From contig JAZOQP010000028.1 in the NCBI GenBank assembly GCA_045656145.1, forward strand, positions 1-32,744: 32,744 bases of DNA, written 5' to 3'. The stretch is from SIG565 sp045656145. Its GTDB lineage: Bacteria; Bacillota; Clostridia; Oscillospirales; Acutalibacteraceae. Position 1 is the stretch's first letter; each line of letters starts with the position of its first letter. The notes below the pieces were generated by a model. The model was not told where the DNA came from. It saw only the letters and a list, made by a program, of their open reading frames with translations, and did no database searches. The translations under genes were made by a program, and so were the position numbers. This document shows, piece by piece, positions 6,218-14,223 of the stretch.

Positions 6218-6797
6218 ATCCATCTTTCAATTCTTTAACGCTCTTAATATTTAGTTTGTCATTTTCGATATAGTCTAAAAGCGCCTCAACATCATCTGTA
6301 ACCTTATAAAGAGCTGAACAGGTTTCCTTAACGAAATTTTTAGCAATTGAAGCCTTCATCATTTCTTCAAGCTCGTTATAATAACCATCAATATTATAAA
6401 GTGCAATTGGTTTATCATGGCGGCAAAGCTGCTTAAGCGTTAAAATTTCGAAGAACTCTTCGAATGTTCCAACACCACCGGGAACTACGATAAATGCATC
6501 TGCATTATCCTCCATGGTTTGCTTTCTCTCGCGCATAGTTTTTGTGAAAATAAGTTCATCGCAATCCTTATAAATTGCCTCTACAACCTCGTCCTTAAAA
6601 AACTCGGGAATAACGCCGATAATATGAGCTCCGCCTTTCTTAAAACCTCTTGCAGCCGCGCCCATAAGGCCATTGCCTCCGGCACCGAAAACAAGTGAAT
6701 GCCCGCGAGAAGCCAAAAGTTCTCCCAATTTTTCGACCAATTCTATATAATGAGGGTCAATCGTTGGCGAAGCCGCCCCGTAAACACATATTCTCAT
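6216..6797 (-). CDS. LOG-family nucleoside 5'-monophosphate phosphoribohydrolase-like protein
   Basis: This 193-residue protein has the LOG (lysine-decarboxylase-like) Rossmann fold: an N-terminal strand (MRICVYGAAS), GAGGNGLMG near residue 40, MRERKQTM near residue 88 and PGGVGTFEEFFE near residue 107. The last two match the active-site motifs of phosphoribohydrolases that release the base from cytokinin-type or other nucleoside monophosphates. Many bacterial members are wrongly labelled lysine decarboxylases. The ATG at 6797 follows AAAAGGAGAG. It is a single gene, divergent from the ZIP transporter. The true substrate in this organism is unknown. Confidence 0.88.
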   Translation of the reverse strand: MRICVYGAASPTIDPHYIELVEKLGELLASRGHSLVFGAGGNGLMGAAARGFKKGGAHIIGVIPEFFKDEVVEAIYKDCDELIFTKTMRERKQTMEDNADAFIVVPGGVGTFEEFFEILTLKQLCRHDKPIALYNIDGYYNELEEMMKASIAKNFVKETCSALYKVTDDVEALLDYIENDKLNIKSVKELKDG

Positions 6798-6817
6798 AAA
6801 ATCTCTCCTTTTTATCT

Positions 6818-6847
6818 ATTATACTAGATAATATATAAAGATTTCAA
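6818..6847 (-). promoter_or_regulatory. Promoter of the LOG gene
   Basis: On the minus strand TTGAAA (6842-6847), an 18-bp spacer and TATAAT (6818-6823) precede the ribosome binding site. The divergent ZIP gene has no equally clear promoter in this 100-bp region. A TAAAAT near 6877 is the best -10 candidate. Confidence 0.65.
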
Positions 6848-6900
6848 TAATTATAGCAATTTTTTTAAATTTATGGTAAAATATTTTTGAGGTGAATTTT

Positions 6901-7653
6901 ATGGAAATAGTATTTCTTACCGCTTTAGGCGTTGGCGGCGCCACCGTTTTAGGCTCTGCACTCGGTTTTATTTTTAAAAAACTATCAAGTAAATATTCAA
7001 ATTTAATACTTTCCTTTGCAGCAGGCGTTATGCTCGCAGCCGCAATGCTGGGGCTCATTCTCCCAAGCCTTGAATATGGCGGAAAGTTTGGCATTTTAAT
7101 CACTGTTGCGGGTATTTTTGTGGGCGCATTATCCCTTAACCTTATTGATAAGCTTGTCCCCCATCTTCACAGGCTTGTAGGCACAGATATTGAAGACCAT
7201 AACAATAAAAAGCTCAGCAGCGTTTTGCTATTTGTTATGGCTATTGCAATTCATAATCTTCCCGAAGGTATCGCCGCTGGCGTTGGTTTTGGCTCGGGTA
7301 ACACATCACAAGCAATTTTGATAGCGGGAGGTATAGCACTGCAGAACATCCCCGAAGGTATGGTTATTATCGGACCAATGCTGGCGGCAGGAGTTAAACC
7401 TCAGAAAACATTTTTAATAGCAGCCGCTACAGGATTTGTTGAGATATTCGGAACATTTATAGGCTACTTTGCAGTAATCATTTCGGCGGCAATTCTCCCC
7501 TTCGCTTTATCCTTTGCCGGCGGAACAATGCTCTATGTTATAAGCGATGAAATGATTCCCGAAACCCATTCAGGCGGAAAACAACGCGGCTCAACCTATA
7601 TGCTTCTTTTAGGCTTTTGCCTCATGCTCATAAGCGATGTATTATTAGGATAA
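6901..7653 (+). CDS. ZIP-family metal (zinc) transporter
   Basis: This protein of 250 residues has about eight membrane segments and the two ZIP signatures, HNLPEG (His118, Glu122) in one helix and QNIPEG (Asn149, Glu152) in the next, which form the metal path. A cytoplasmic loop near residue 90 is His-rich (PHLHRL, EDHNNKK). Length and layout fit the bacterial ZupT/GufA group that imports zinc and other divalent cations. I chose the ATG at 6901 because GAGGTG lies the right distance upstream. A GTG three codons earlier would overlap that site. Confidence 0.9.
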   Translation: MEIVFLTALGVGGATVLGSALGFIFKKLSSKYSNLILSFAAGVMLAAAMLGLILPSLEYGGKFGILITVAGIFVGALSLNLIDKLVPHLHRLVGTDIEDHNNKKLSSVLLFVMAIAIHNLPEGIAAGVGFGSGNTSQAILIAGGIALQNIPEGMVIIGPMLAAGVKPQKTFLIAAATGFVEIFGTFIGYFAVIISAAILPFALSFAGGTMLYVISDEMIPETHSGGKQRGSTYMLLLGFCLMLISDVLLG

Positions 7654-7655
7654 AT

Positions 7656-7690
7656 TTAAACCCGAACTCAAAAAAGAGTTCGGGTTTAAT
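7656..7690. terminator. Bidirectional terminator
   Basis: AAACCCGAACTC (7658-7669) pairs with GAGTTCGGGTTT (7676-7687) around six A residues, in the gap between the convergent ZIP and aminotransferase genes. Confidence 0.88.
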
Positions 7691-7694
7691 TATT

Positions 7695-8927
7695 TTATTC
7701 AAAACAAGAGCGAACGATTTTAATTATAATATCCTGCTCTTCGGGAGTGATTTTATTATCACTCGGGAGACATAAACCACGATTAAAGAGGTCCATACTA
7801 ACATCTAATGCAGTTCCCTCAATATAAGCATTGGTTCTTGCTCTTCCATCGCCATCACGTGTTATAAAACCATTCATTCTGAAAATTGGTTGCATATGCA
7901 TCGGTTTCCAAATAGGTCTGCCCTCGGCATTAAATGAAGCTAGCTTTTCAAGAATTTCGGTGGGGGTTGTTTTACCCTTTTCCTTATTATAAAGTGCATC
8001 GTTTTCGCCGCGCACCTGTTTTCCCATAGCCTCTTCATTTATAAGCATACAGCTAAGCCAGAAGTTTGGCTCGGCTTTTTCTTCATCATAAGGATTCATA
8101 ATAACAGGTAAATCAGCAAAGCCCTCTTTATAGCGCATGTAAATTGCCTTCTTTTGAGCAATATGCTCCTCTAAATAAGGTAACTGACCGCGAACAACAC
8201 CTGCAATAACATTACTCATACGATAATTATAACCAATTTCCTCATGCTGATACCAATCGGCATTCTCGCGGCTTTGTGTTGACCACTTTCTAACCTTGTT
8301 GGCTTGCTCTAAAGAGTCGGTTAAAAGCATACCGCCTGAAGAACCTGTTATAATCTTATTTCCGTTAAAGGAAATAATGCTGATATGACCAAATGTACCT
8401 GTTTGAGCACCCTCATAAGTAGCGCCCAGGGATTCGGCAGCATCCTCAATAAGAATTGCTCCATGTTTATCGCAGATATCTCTTAACTCCTTCATTTTAC
8501 CGGGAACACCATAAAGGTTGGCTACAACCACATGGCGAACTTCAGGGTAAATTTCGAAGGCCTTTTCGAGTGCTACGGGGTCCATATTCCAGGTATCAAG
8601 CTCGGTATCGATAAATATCGGCTCACCGCCCTCGTAAACCACAGGATTTACAGTTGCGGCAAAGGTAACATCTGAACAGAAAACCTTAGTGCCTTTCTTT
8701 ATTCCTGCTAACTTCATAGCAAGATGTAAAGCGGCGGTTCCTGAAGATAATGCTACTGCATACTTTCTACCTATTTTCTCAGCAACAGTTTTTTCAACCT
8801 CGTTTATGTTTTTACCAACGGTGCTCATCCAATTGGTTTCATAAGCCTCGGTCATAAATTTAAGTTCTTCTCCATGCATTGTTGGAGAGGATAACCATAT
8901 TTTCTTTTCGAAAGGTTTAATTCCCAT
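7695..8927 (-). CDS. DegT/DnrJ/EryC1-family PLP-dependent sugar aminotransferase
   Basis: This protein of 410 residues shows the family layout: SSGTAALHLAMKLAGI for cofactor phosphate binding, IEDAAESLGATY with the Asp that contacts the PLP ring, and SFNGNKIITGSSGG with the Lys forming the internal aldimine. It ends in a typical small domain. Members transfer an amino group to keto-sugar nucleotides for surface glycans. Its closest style is that of PglE/bacillosamine-type enzymes, but no sugar-pathway genes flank it, so the substrate is unassigned. I chose the ATG at 8927 (MGIKPFEKKIW), which follows AAGAGGT. The 23 codons that extend the frame upstream have no ribosome binding site and lie in the leader. 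Confidence 0.9.
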   Translation of the reverse strand: MGIKPFEKKIWLSSPTMHGEELKFMTEAYETNWMSTVGKNINEVEKTVAEKIGRKYAVALSSGTAALHLAMKLAGIKKGTKVFCSDVTFAATVNPVVYEGGEPIFIDTELDTWNMDPVALEKAFEIYPEVRHVVVANLYGVPGKMKELRDICDKHGAILIEDAAESLGATYEGAQTGTFGHISIISFNGNKIITGSSGGMLLTDSLEQANKVRKWSTQSRENADWYQHEEIGYNYRMSNVIAGVVRGQLPYLEEHIAQKKAIYMRYKEGFADLPVIMNPYDEEKAEPNFWLSCMLINEEAMGKQVRGENDALYNKEKGKTTPTEILEKLASFNAEGRPIWKPMHMQPIFRMNGFITRDGDGRARTNAYIEGTALDVSMDLFNRGLCLPSDNKITPEEQDIIIKIVRSCFE

Positions 8928-9001
8928 TATTATACCTCTTATCTTAAAAGATAATTTAACCAAACAATTCAAATACTCTAATATATGATTTGCCACGTAT
9001 C

Positions 9002-9030
9002 ATTATAATATATTATAGGATAAAATGCAA
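9002..9030 (-). promoter_or_regulatory. Promoter of the aminotransferase gene
   Basis: On the minus strand TTGCAT (9025-9030), a 17-bp spacer and TATAAT (9002-9007) predict a leader of about 70 nt. The remaining sequence up to 9124 is AT-rich with no feature that I can support. Confidence 0.75.
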
Positions 9031-9124
9031 CAAAAAATAATCATATAACCCTAATAATCTTAAAAATATTCGCTATTAAATAAAAATACATATTTTGGAA
9101 AAATTATTTTTGTGCAAAAAAGCA

Positions 9125-9158
9125 AAAAGGAGAAAGAAATTTAATTCTTTCTCCTTTT
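9125..9158. terminator. Terminator of the aspS-gatA-gatB operon
   Basis: A 14-bp stem, AAAAGGAGAAAGAA with its exact complement at 9145-9158, lies five bases beyond the gatB stop on the minus strand. A-rich sequence at its left (a T run on the minus strand) completes the terminator. Confidence 0.88.
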
Positions 9159-9163
9159 AAAAT

Positions 9164-10573
9164 TTACTTATTAATCTCAGTTTCAAGCAATGAGCGAATG
9201 GTTGCAGGGTCGCCTGCGCCCTTTAATTCTCTCATAATAAGTCCGAACAAGCCTTGAATCGCTTTAACCTTACCGCCCTTATAATCGGCAACGATTTTTT
9301 CATTCTCGGCTATAACCTTTTTAACGGCTTCAAGAATAAAGGAATCATCAACCTTTGCGTTTAGATTATTTTCCTCGCAGAAAGTGTCAACATCAACATC
9401 CTTTTCAAAGACTGCCGAAAGAATCTTCTTACCTGCAACGCGGTTGATTTCGCCGCTATCAACAAGGGTGATAATTCTTGCTAGCTTTTCGGGGGCTATT
9501 GTGAGGGTTTCTAATTCAAGGCGCTTCATAACGCCAATGCACTCGGTAAGAACCCAAGACGCTGCTGATTTCGCTGAAATGCCGCTTGATACAAGCTTAT
9601 CAAACATATCGGATAATGAACGATCAGAAGCGAGCACAGCAGCCTCTTTTGCAGCAACACCCATATCCTCATAATATTTGCCCTTTTCTTCTGCGGTTGC
9701 GGGCATACTTGCGCGAATTTCTTCAAGCCATGCATCATCAATAATTATAGGCATTAGGTTGGGGTCAGGGAAATAGCGGTAATCGGCCGCGGTTTCCTTA
9801 TTACGCATTGGGAAGGTACGTCTTTTAACATCATCCCAACGGCGTGTTTCCTGAACAAGCATTTCGGTATGGCGCTCAATGGCATCAACATGGCGCACCT
9901 TTTCAAACTCAATAGCATCCTTAATTTCGGAAAGTGAGCTCATATTTTTAATTTCACTTCTAACGCCAAATTCCTTACTTCCCTCAGGGCGTACCGAAAT
10001 GTTTACATCGCAGCGCATTGCGCCCTCTTCGCATTCCGAAATGCCTGCAAACTGAAGGCTTGATTTAAGTTTCTTAAGATAGGTTATAACCTCATCAGAA
10101 GAACGGAAATCAGGTTTACTAACAATTTCTATCAGCGGAACGCTGGTACGGTTAAAATCAACAAATGAAGTATTGGTAGCCTCATCGTGAACAAGTTTAC
10201 CGGCATCTTCCTCCAAGTGAATTTGCTTAATACCGATATTTCTGCCACCGATTTCAACACTACCCTCTACACATATAGGGTTAAACCACTGTGTAATCTG
10301 ATAAGCGCAGGGCAAATCGGGATAGTAATAACTCTTTTTATCAAAGGTTGTATACTGATTAATTTTGCAGTTTAGCATAAAGCCTGCCTTAACTGCAAGC
10401 TCAATTGCATGGCGATTTGTAACAGGTAACATGCCCGGCATACCGCTACAAGCAGGGCACACACAGTCATTCGGCTCTTTTGGGCTTGAATGGCCTCCGC
10501 AAGAGCAGAAAAGTTTTGAATCGGTAGACAATTCAACGTGGGTTTCAAGACCAATAACCAATTCGTATTTCAT
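9164..10573 (-). CDS. gatB: Asp/Glu-tRNA amidotransferase subunit B
   Basis: GatB is the kinase and tRNA-binding subunit of GatCAB: it phosphorylates the carboxylate on Asp-tRNA(Asn) or Glu-tRNA(Gln) and exchanges it for ammonia. This 469-residue protein has the usual length. It keeps VIGLETHVEL, the zinc-binding Cys cluster (FCSCGG then VCPACSGMPG), YYYPDLPCAYQIT, HLEEDAGKL, and DYRYFPDPNLMPI. The C-terminal YqeY-like tail (residues 330-469) binds tRNA. The kinase residues appear intact, in contrast to the neighbouring GatA. The ATG follows AGAGGGGGAT and begins two bases after the gatA stop, so translation is probably coupled. With GlnRS encoded elsewhere in the window, the likely substrate is Asp-tRNA(Asn). 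Confidence 0.95.
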   Translation of the reverse strand: MKYELVIGLETHVELSTDSKLFCSCGGHSSPKEPNDCVCPACSGMPGMLPVTNRHAIELAVKAGFMLNCKINQYTTFDKKSYYYPDLPCAYQITQWFNPICVEGSVEIGGRNIGIKQIHLEEDAGKLVHDEATNTSFVDFNRTSVPLIEIVSKPDFRSSDEVITYLKKLKSSLQFAGISECEEGAMRCDVNISVRPEGSKEFGVRSEIKNMSSLSEIKDAIEFEKVRHVDAIERHTEMLVQETRRWDDVKRRTFPMRNKETAADYRYFPDPNLMPIIIDDAWLEEIRASMPATAEEKGKYYEDMGVAAKEAAVLASDRSLSDMFDKLVSSGISAKSAASWVLTECIGVMKRLELETLTIAPEKLARIITLVDSGEINRVAGKKILSAVFEKDVDVDTFCEENNLNAKVDDSFILEAVKKVIAENEKIVADYKGGKVKAIQGLFGLIMRELKGAGDPATIRSLLETEINK

Positions 10574-10575
10574 TC

Positions 10576-11760
10576 TTAAATCCCCCTCTTTTCTACACTG
10601 TTTGCAATGCTTAGCAATGTGCTTTCTTTAAATGAATCGCCCATTAACTGAACCGAGCCGCTAACTAATGCAGGAAGTCCTGTAATAGATGCAAGCGCGG
10701 TATATGCGCTTTCTTCATAAACCTTTTGGAATGCCTTAGCGTTATCATAAGCTTTGAATTCTGTATCAGAAGCCGCAGGCATTAAAACTGCATTATACTT
10801 TGAGAAAAGTTCTTTTAAAGCCGATAAAACAACGCTTCTAACTCTTAAACTCTTATCGTAACAGGCATCATATTTACCCTTAGCCAAAACATCCGAGCCA
10901 TAAATTATGGTTGCCTTTGTTAAGAAGCCAAAGCCTTCGGTACGGCTGTTAACATATAGTTCATCAATATTTTTATAATTAGGTGCGCGGTAACCGAATT
11001 TAACACCATCAAAACGAGAAAGGTTATTACAGGTTTCAGCAGAAAGTAAAATCTGCCATGCAGTTTTAGCCGCATCCACTAATGGAAAAGAAACCCTTTC
11101 GACCTTTGCGCCAAGTCCTTCGAGTGCCTTTATATAAGCATCCATCTTAGCCTTCATATTATCTGATGCGCTATTATAAAGTTCTTCAATAACGCAAATA
11201 TTCATAGATGATACATCCTCATCTAAAGAATATTCATAAGAAGCCTCGGGCAAACTTGTGCCATCTTTTTTATCATTACCTGCAATTACCGTTAAGATTT
11301 CCTTTAAAACTTCAGCATCTTTAGTTGTAACGCCTATTTGCTCGCCTGAGCAAGCGCAGGCAATAACACCATAGCGCGAAACGGTTCCATAGGTTGGTTT
11401 AATAAAATCAACACCGGATACTGCGGCGGCACGGCGCGGAGCACCGTTTAAATCAACACTGAGCGCTGCCTTCACATCGCCATTTTTTACAAGCTCAGCA
11501 GCGGCTCCCTTTAATGTGCTGTCGTTCTCGCCAAAATATGAGGTTTCTCCTAAAAGATCAAGGGAAAACTCACCAATATTAGTCTTGCCCGAAATTACAT
11601 AACCTTTCTTTTCAAGCCTTTCAACTGCTTCAGCAGAAAAAAGCGGCTTAAAGTTTTCGAGCATTTTGCTTCCGGCTGTAGCAGGAACATCTTTAACGAG
11701 GATATTATCATCAACCGCGATATTACCCTTTAAATCAATTTCATTTATATAGTATTTCAC
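10576..11760 (-). CDS. gatA: GatA-like protein lacking all amidase active-site residues
   Basis: This protein of 394 residues (GatA is normally about 485) aligns with GatA from shortly before the catalytic Lys through AGSKMLENF, KPTYGTVSRYG and NNLSRFDGVKFGY, so the fold is retained. Catalysis should not be: compared with S. aureus GatA recalled from memory, Lys79 is Asp17 (IAVDDNI), the nucleophile Ser178 is Ala107 (DLNGAP), the SSGGS loop with Ser154 is LKGAA at 83-87, and the glutamine ligands Arg358 and Asp425 are Thr284 and Ser351. About 60 N-terminal residues are also missing. The frame is unbroken with conserved core motifs, so this looks like a maintained scaffold rather than a pseudogene. 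I prefer the GTG at 11760, with GAGGTG six bases upstream. A GTG at 11769 is possible. It lies between aspS-gatC and gatB. Confidence 0.85.
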   Translation of the reverse strand: MKYYINEIDLKGNIAVDDNILVKDVPATAGSKMLENFKPLFSAEAVERLEKKGYVISGKTNIGEFSLDLLGETSYFGENDSTLKGAAAELVKNGDVKAALSVDLNGAPRRAAAVSGVDFIKPTYGTVSRYGVIACACSGEQIGVTTKDAEVLKEILTVIAGNDKKDGTSLPEASYEYSLDEDVSSMNICVIEELYNSASDNMKAKMDAYIKALEGLGAKVERVSFPLVDAAKTAWQILLSAETCNNLSRFDGVKFGYRAPNYKNIDELYVNSRTEGFGFLTKATIIYGSDVLAKGKYDACYDKSLRVRSVVLSALKELFSKYNAVLMPAASDTEFKAYDNAKAFQKVYEESAYTALASITGLPALVSGSVQLMGDSFKESTLLSIANSVEKRGI

Positions 11761-11770
11761 CTTGAACACC

Positions 11771-13873
11771 TCACTTTACAAGACGCGGTACCTGCCAGGA
11801 GTCCTCCGTATTTTGCGGAGCACCGGCTAAAAGGTCTTTGCGCTCAAAATTCTGAACTCTTTTATCTTCTCTTAAAATATTGTTAAGCGGCATTACATAA
11901 ACCATAGGTTTAACATCCTCTGTATCCACCTTTGATAATGCCGATTCATCCTTTGCCATTGCAGCAAAGATGCTGTTCATCTCTTTTTTCTCGCTATCGG
12001 TAAAGGAAAGCTCGTTTACCTGCTCTAAACTCTTTAGTTTATCCTCTTTAGTTTGAGCCTTTTGCTCTGCACCTACATTAGAAACCGAAACATCGGCGCT
12101 ATCGGAAGAAGCATACATCTCGCTTCCACCTTTACCTCTAACGCTAACATTAGCTTCAAAGAGCTGAAGCTCAGTTACCTCACTCGGAGCGCCGAGCATT
12201 TGGTCTTGAGCGGTACCATCAAGCGGGAATGCGATAACATTTCGAATGGTTTCGGTATCGGCAAGAAGCATAACGATTCTATCAACACCGGGAGCCATAC
12301 CTGCATGAGGAGGCGCGCCAAACTGGAATGCATTATAAAGTGCGCTAAAGCGCTTTTTAACCTCGTCTTCGGTGTAGCCTGCAATTTCAAACGCCTTTCT
12401 CATAATCTCAGGGCTATGGTTTCTAACCGCACCGGAAGCAAGCTCTATACCATTACAAACAAGGTCATACTGGTAAGCCAAAATCTCGGTTGGGTCCATA
12501 TTAAGAAGCGCATCCAAGCCACCCTGCGGCATTGAGAACGGGTTATGAGTGAAGATAATCTTATCGGTGATTTCATCGCGCTCATACATTGGGAAATCAA
12601 CAACGAAGCAGAACTCAAAAGAATCTTCATCGATAAGTCCTAATTCATTACCAAGCCAGGTGCGAATTACACCCGCATTCTTATCGGCAACACTCGAAAC
12701 GGTATCGCAAATAAAGAAGATGGTCTCGCCTTCTGCGCAGCCTGTGAGCTCAACGATTTCTTTTCTTTCTTCCTCGGTCATAACCTTGATAATCGGGTCA
12801 TCCTTAAATTCATAGGTTTCCTTATTTAAAAGGGTTATGTGGGCAAGACCTGCCATCTTGGCCTGCTTTGTTGCAAAGGCAAGAGATTTATCAAAGAACC
12901 ATCTCTCATTCTTGCAGGGAGCCACAATTGCCCTTACAGGCTTATTCATAAAGGGTTTAAACTGAACGCGCTTAAACATATCGGTTAAATCGCAAATAAT
13001 AAGCGGGTTTCTAAGATCGGGCTTATCCGAGCCGTATTTAGCCATTGCCTCAGCATAAGGAATTTGGCGGAAGGGTGCCGGAGTTACCTTTTTATTTGAG
13101 AAGGTGCGGAAAATATCGCTAACAACATCCTCGCAAACCTTTAGAACTTCCTCTTGGGTTGAGAAAGCCATCTCAAAATCCAGCTGATAGAATTCGCCTG
13201 GCGAACGGTCAGCGCGGGCATCTTCATCTCTAAAGCAAGGAGCGATTTGATAGTATTTATCAAATCCCGATACCATAAGCAACTGCTTAAACTGCTGAGG
13301 AGCCTGAGGCAATGCATAAAACTTACCCGGATGCTTACGAGAAGGCACTAAGAAGTCTCTTGCGCCCTCGGGAGAAGAGGCGGTAAGGATAGGTGTCTGA
13401 ATATCCAAAAAGCCTCTCTCTTCCATAAGGCGACGCATATGGCCTATTACCTTCGAACGCAAAATAATATTATTATGAAGCGCAGGATTTCTTAAATCAA
13501 GAAATCTATGCTTGAGTCTTAAATTCTCATTTGTGTCATTTGAGCCGATTTCAAAGGGTAAATCGCGGCTACAAACGCCTAAAACAGTTAAATTATCTGC
13601 AACAAGTTCAACTAAGCCTGTTTCAATTTTCGGGTTAACTGTTGCTTCATCGCGCTTAGCAACGATACCGTGGACGCTGATAACGGTTTCGCGGCTTACA
13701 CCCTTTAGCAGATTTTCATCGTGAACAACAACCTGTGTAACACCTGTTTCATCACGCAAATCTACAAAGAGAACGCCACCATGATCGCGCACGATATCAA
13801 CCCAGCCAGCAAGCTCAACCTGCATGCCGATATGATTTTCTCTTATCTCGTTACATCGATGAGTTCTATACAT
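11771..13873 (-). CDS. aspS: Aspartyl-tRNA synthetase fused to GatC
   Basis: One 700-residue frame contains a complete bacterial AspRS (about residues 1-574): an OB-fold anticodon domain (AGWVDIVRDHGGVLFVDLRD), class II motif 2 (CFRDEDARADR), a GAD insertion, and motif 3 (GMAPGVDRIVMLL). A 40-residue Ser/Gly/Lys-rich linker follows. Residues 616-700 match GatC: ELSFTDSEKKEMN, KVDTEDVKPM, PLNNILRED and a final SWQVPRLVK. AspRS is normally about 590 residues, and GatC (about 95) is normally separate. His31 in RDHGG corresponds to the position that is His in non-discriminating AspRS and Leu in E. coli, and the E. coli Lys82 position is Ala77. The enzyme may therefore charge both tRNA(Asp) and tRNA(Asn). 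It is preceded by GGAGGT and a T-box leader, and followed ten bases later by the gatA-like gene. Confidence 0.95.
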   Translation of the reverse strand: MYRTHRCNEIRENHIGMQVELAGWVDIVRDHGGVLFVDLRDETGVTQVVVHDENLLKGVSRETVISVHGIVAKRDEATVNPKIETGLVELVADNLTVLGVCSRDLPFEIGSNDTNENLRLKHRFLDLRNPALHNNIILRSKVIGHMRRLMEERGFLDIQTPILTASSPEGARDFLVPSRKHPGKFYALPQAPQQFKQLLMVSGFDKYYQIAPCFRDEDARADRSPGEFYQLDFEMAFSTQEEVLKVCEDVVSDIFRTFSNKKVTPAPFRQIPYAEAMAKYGSDKPDLRNPLIICDLTDMFKRVQFKPFMNKPVRAIVAPCKNERWFFDKSLAFATKQAKMAGLAHITLLNKETYEFKDDPIIKVMTEEERKEIVELTGCAEGETIFFICDTVSSVADKNAGVIRTWLGNELGLIDEDSFEFCFVVDFPMYERDEITDKIIFTHNPFSMPQGGLDALLNMDPTEILAYQYDLVCNGIELASGAVRNHSPEIMRKAFEIAGYTEDEVKKRFSALYNAFQFGAPPHAGMAPGVDRIVMLLADTETIRNVIAFPLDGTAQDQMLGAPSEVTELQLFEANVSVRGKGGSEMYASSDSADVSVSNVGAEQKAQTKEDKLKSLEQVNELSFTDSEKKEMNSIFAAMAKDESALSKVDTEDVKPMVYVMPLNNILREDKRVQNFERKDLLAGAPQNTEDSWQVPRLVK

Positions 13874-13914
13874 TGAATATACCTCCGTATAAAAGAATTT
13901 GAAATGTTTAAAAT

Positions 13915-13949
13915 AAAAAAGCCACGAGAATTATACAAGATAATTCTCG
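13915..13949 (-). terminator. T-box-controlled intrinsic terminator
   Basis: CGAGAATTAT (13949-13940) pairs with ATAATTCTCG (13934-13925), followed by TGGC and six T residues. The 5' arm overlaps sequence that would pair with the T-box antiterminator, as expected for a transcription-attenuation switch. Confidence 0.9.
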
Positions 13950-14124
13950 GGACGAGTAATTTAACCCGCGGTGCCACCCGTATTGATACTGAAAAGTACC
14001 CTCTTTTTATTAAGTTTTATGGGAAGCCTTGAAGTGTTCCCGAACCTACTACTCATCCCAAATGCGCTTTCAGCCCATGGCGCACTCTCTCTGGCGGACT
14101 TTCCAAAAAGGTCGAGTCTTCGCT
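13915..14124 (-). promoter_or_regulatory. T-box riboswitch leader of the aspS-gatC operon
   Basis: The transcript contains GGGTGGCACCGCGGG (13979-13965), the conserved T-box antiterminator core. Upstream are stem I features: AGAGAGAG and a GGGCTGAAAGC distal loop. Downstream, CTCGTCCCGAG leads into the terminator. The base of stem I can pair GAAG with CTTC. Directly beside this helix the 3' strand reads AAC (14038-14036) followed by A, which fits a specifier codon for Asn. The bulge TGGC would pair with a tRNA ending GCCA, as tRNA(Asn) and tRNA(Asp) do. This excludes the overlapping His and Thr codons as specifiers. The T-box itself is certain. The specifier assignment is by eye and tentative. 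Confidence 0.92.
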
Positions 14125-14128
14125 AAAT

Positions 14129-14157
14129 ATTATAACAAATAGAATTTTATTTGTCAA
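14129..14157 (-). promoter_or_regulatory. Promoter of the T-box/aspS-gatC/gatA/gatB operon
   Basis: A consensus promoter on the minus strand: TTGACA (14152-14157), a 17-bp spacer and TATAAT (14129-14134). Transcription should start near 14122. Confidence 0.9.
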
Positions 14158-14169
14158 CCATCAAGATTA

Positions 14170-14197
14170 TTGACTTTAATTTGTTTTTTCGTATAAT
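14170..14197 (+). promoter_or_regulatory. Promoter of the asparaginase-like gene
   Basis: TTGACT (14170-14175), a 16-bp spacer and TATAAT (14192-14197) lie on the plus strand, back to back with the aspS-operon promoter. The two -35 boxes are 12 bp apart, so the transcription units could share a regulator. Confidence 0.8.
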
Positions 14198-14223
14198 TAT
14201 TTTATGTAGAAAGGGGCGATTTT

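Noticed and set aside
6892..6900. GTG at 6892 as the start of the ZIP transporter
   Set aside because: This codon overlaps the GAGGTG that serves as ribosome binding site for the ATG at 6901.
10576..11760. gatA as a frameshifted pseudogene
   Set aside because: The frame is unbroken and the alignment to GatA is nearly gap-free with core motifs conserved. The spacing to both neighbours is that of an active operon.
12053..12535. 160-codon plus-strand frame opposite aspS
   Set aside because: It lies wholly antisense to a well-conserved AspRS region, has no ribosome binding site and encodes no recognisable motif.
13915..14124. His (CAC) or Thr (ACA) specifier in the T-box
   Set aside because: They overlap the AAC reading, but are followed by a pyrimidine, and the TGGC bulge needs discriminator G73, which bacterial tRNA(His) and tRNA(Thr) lack.
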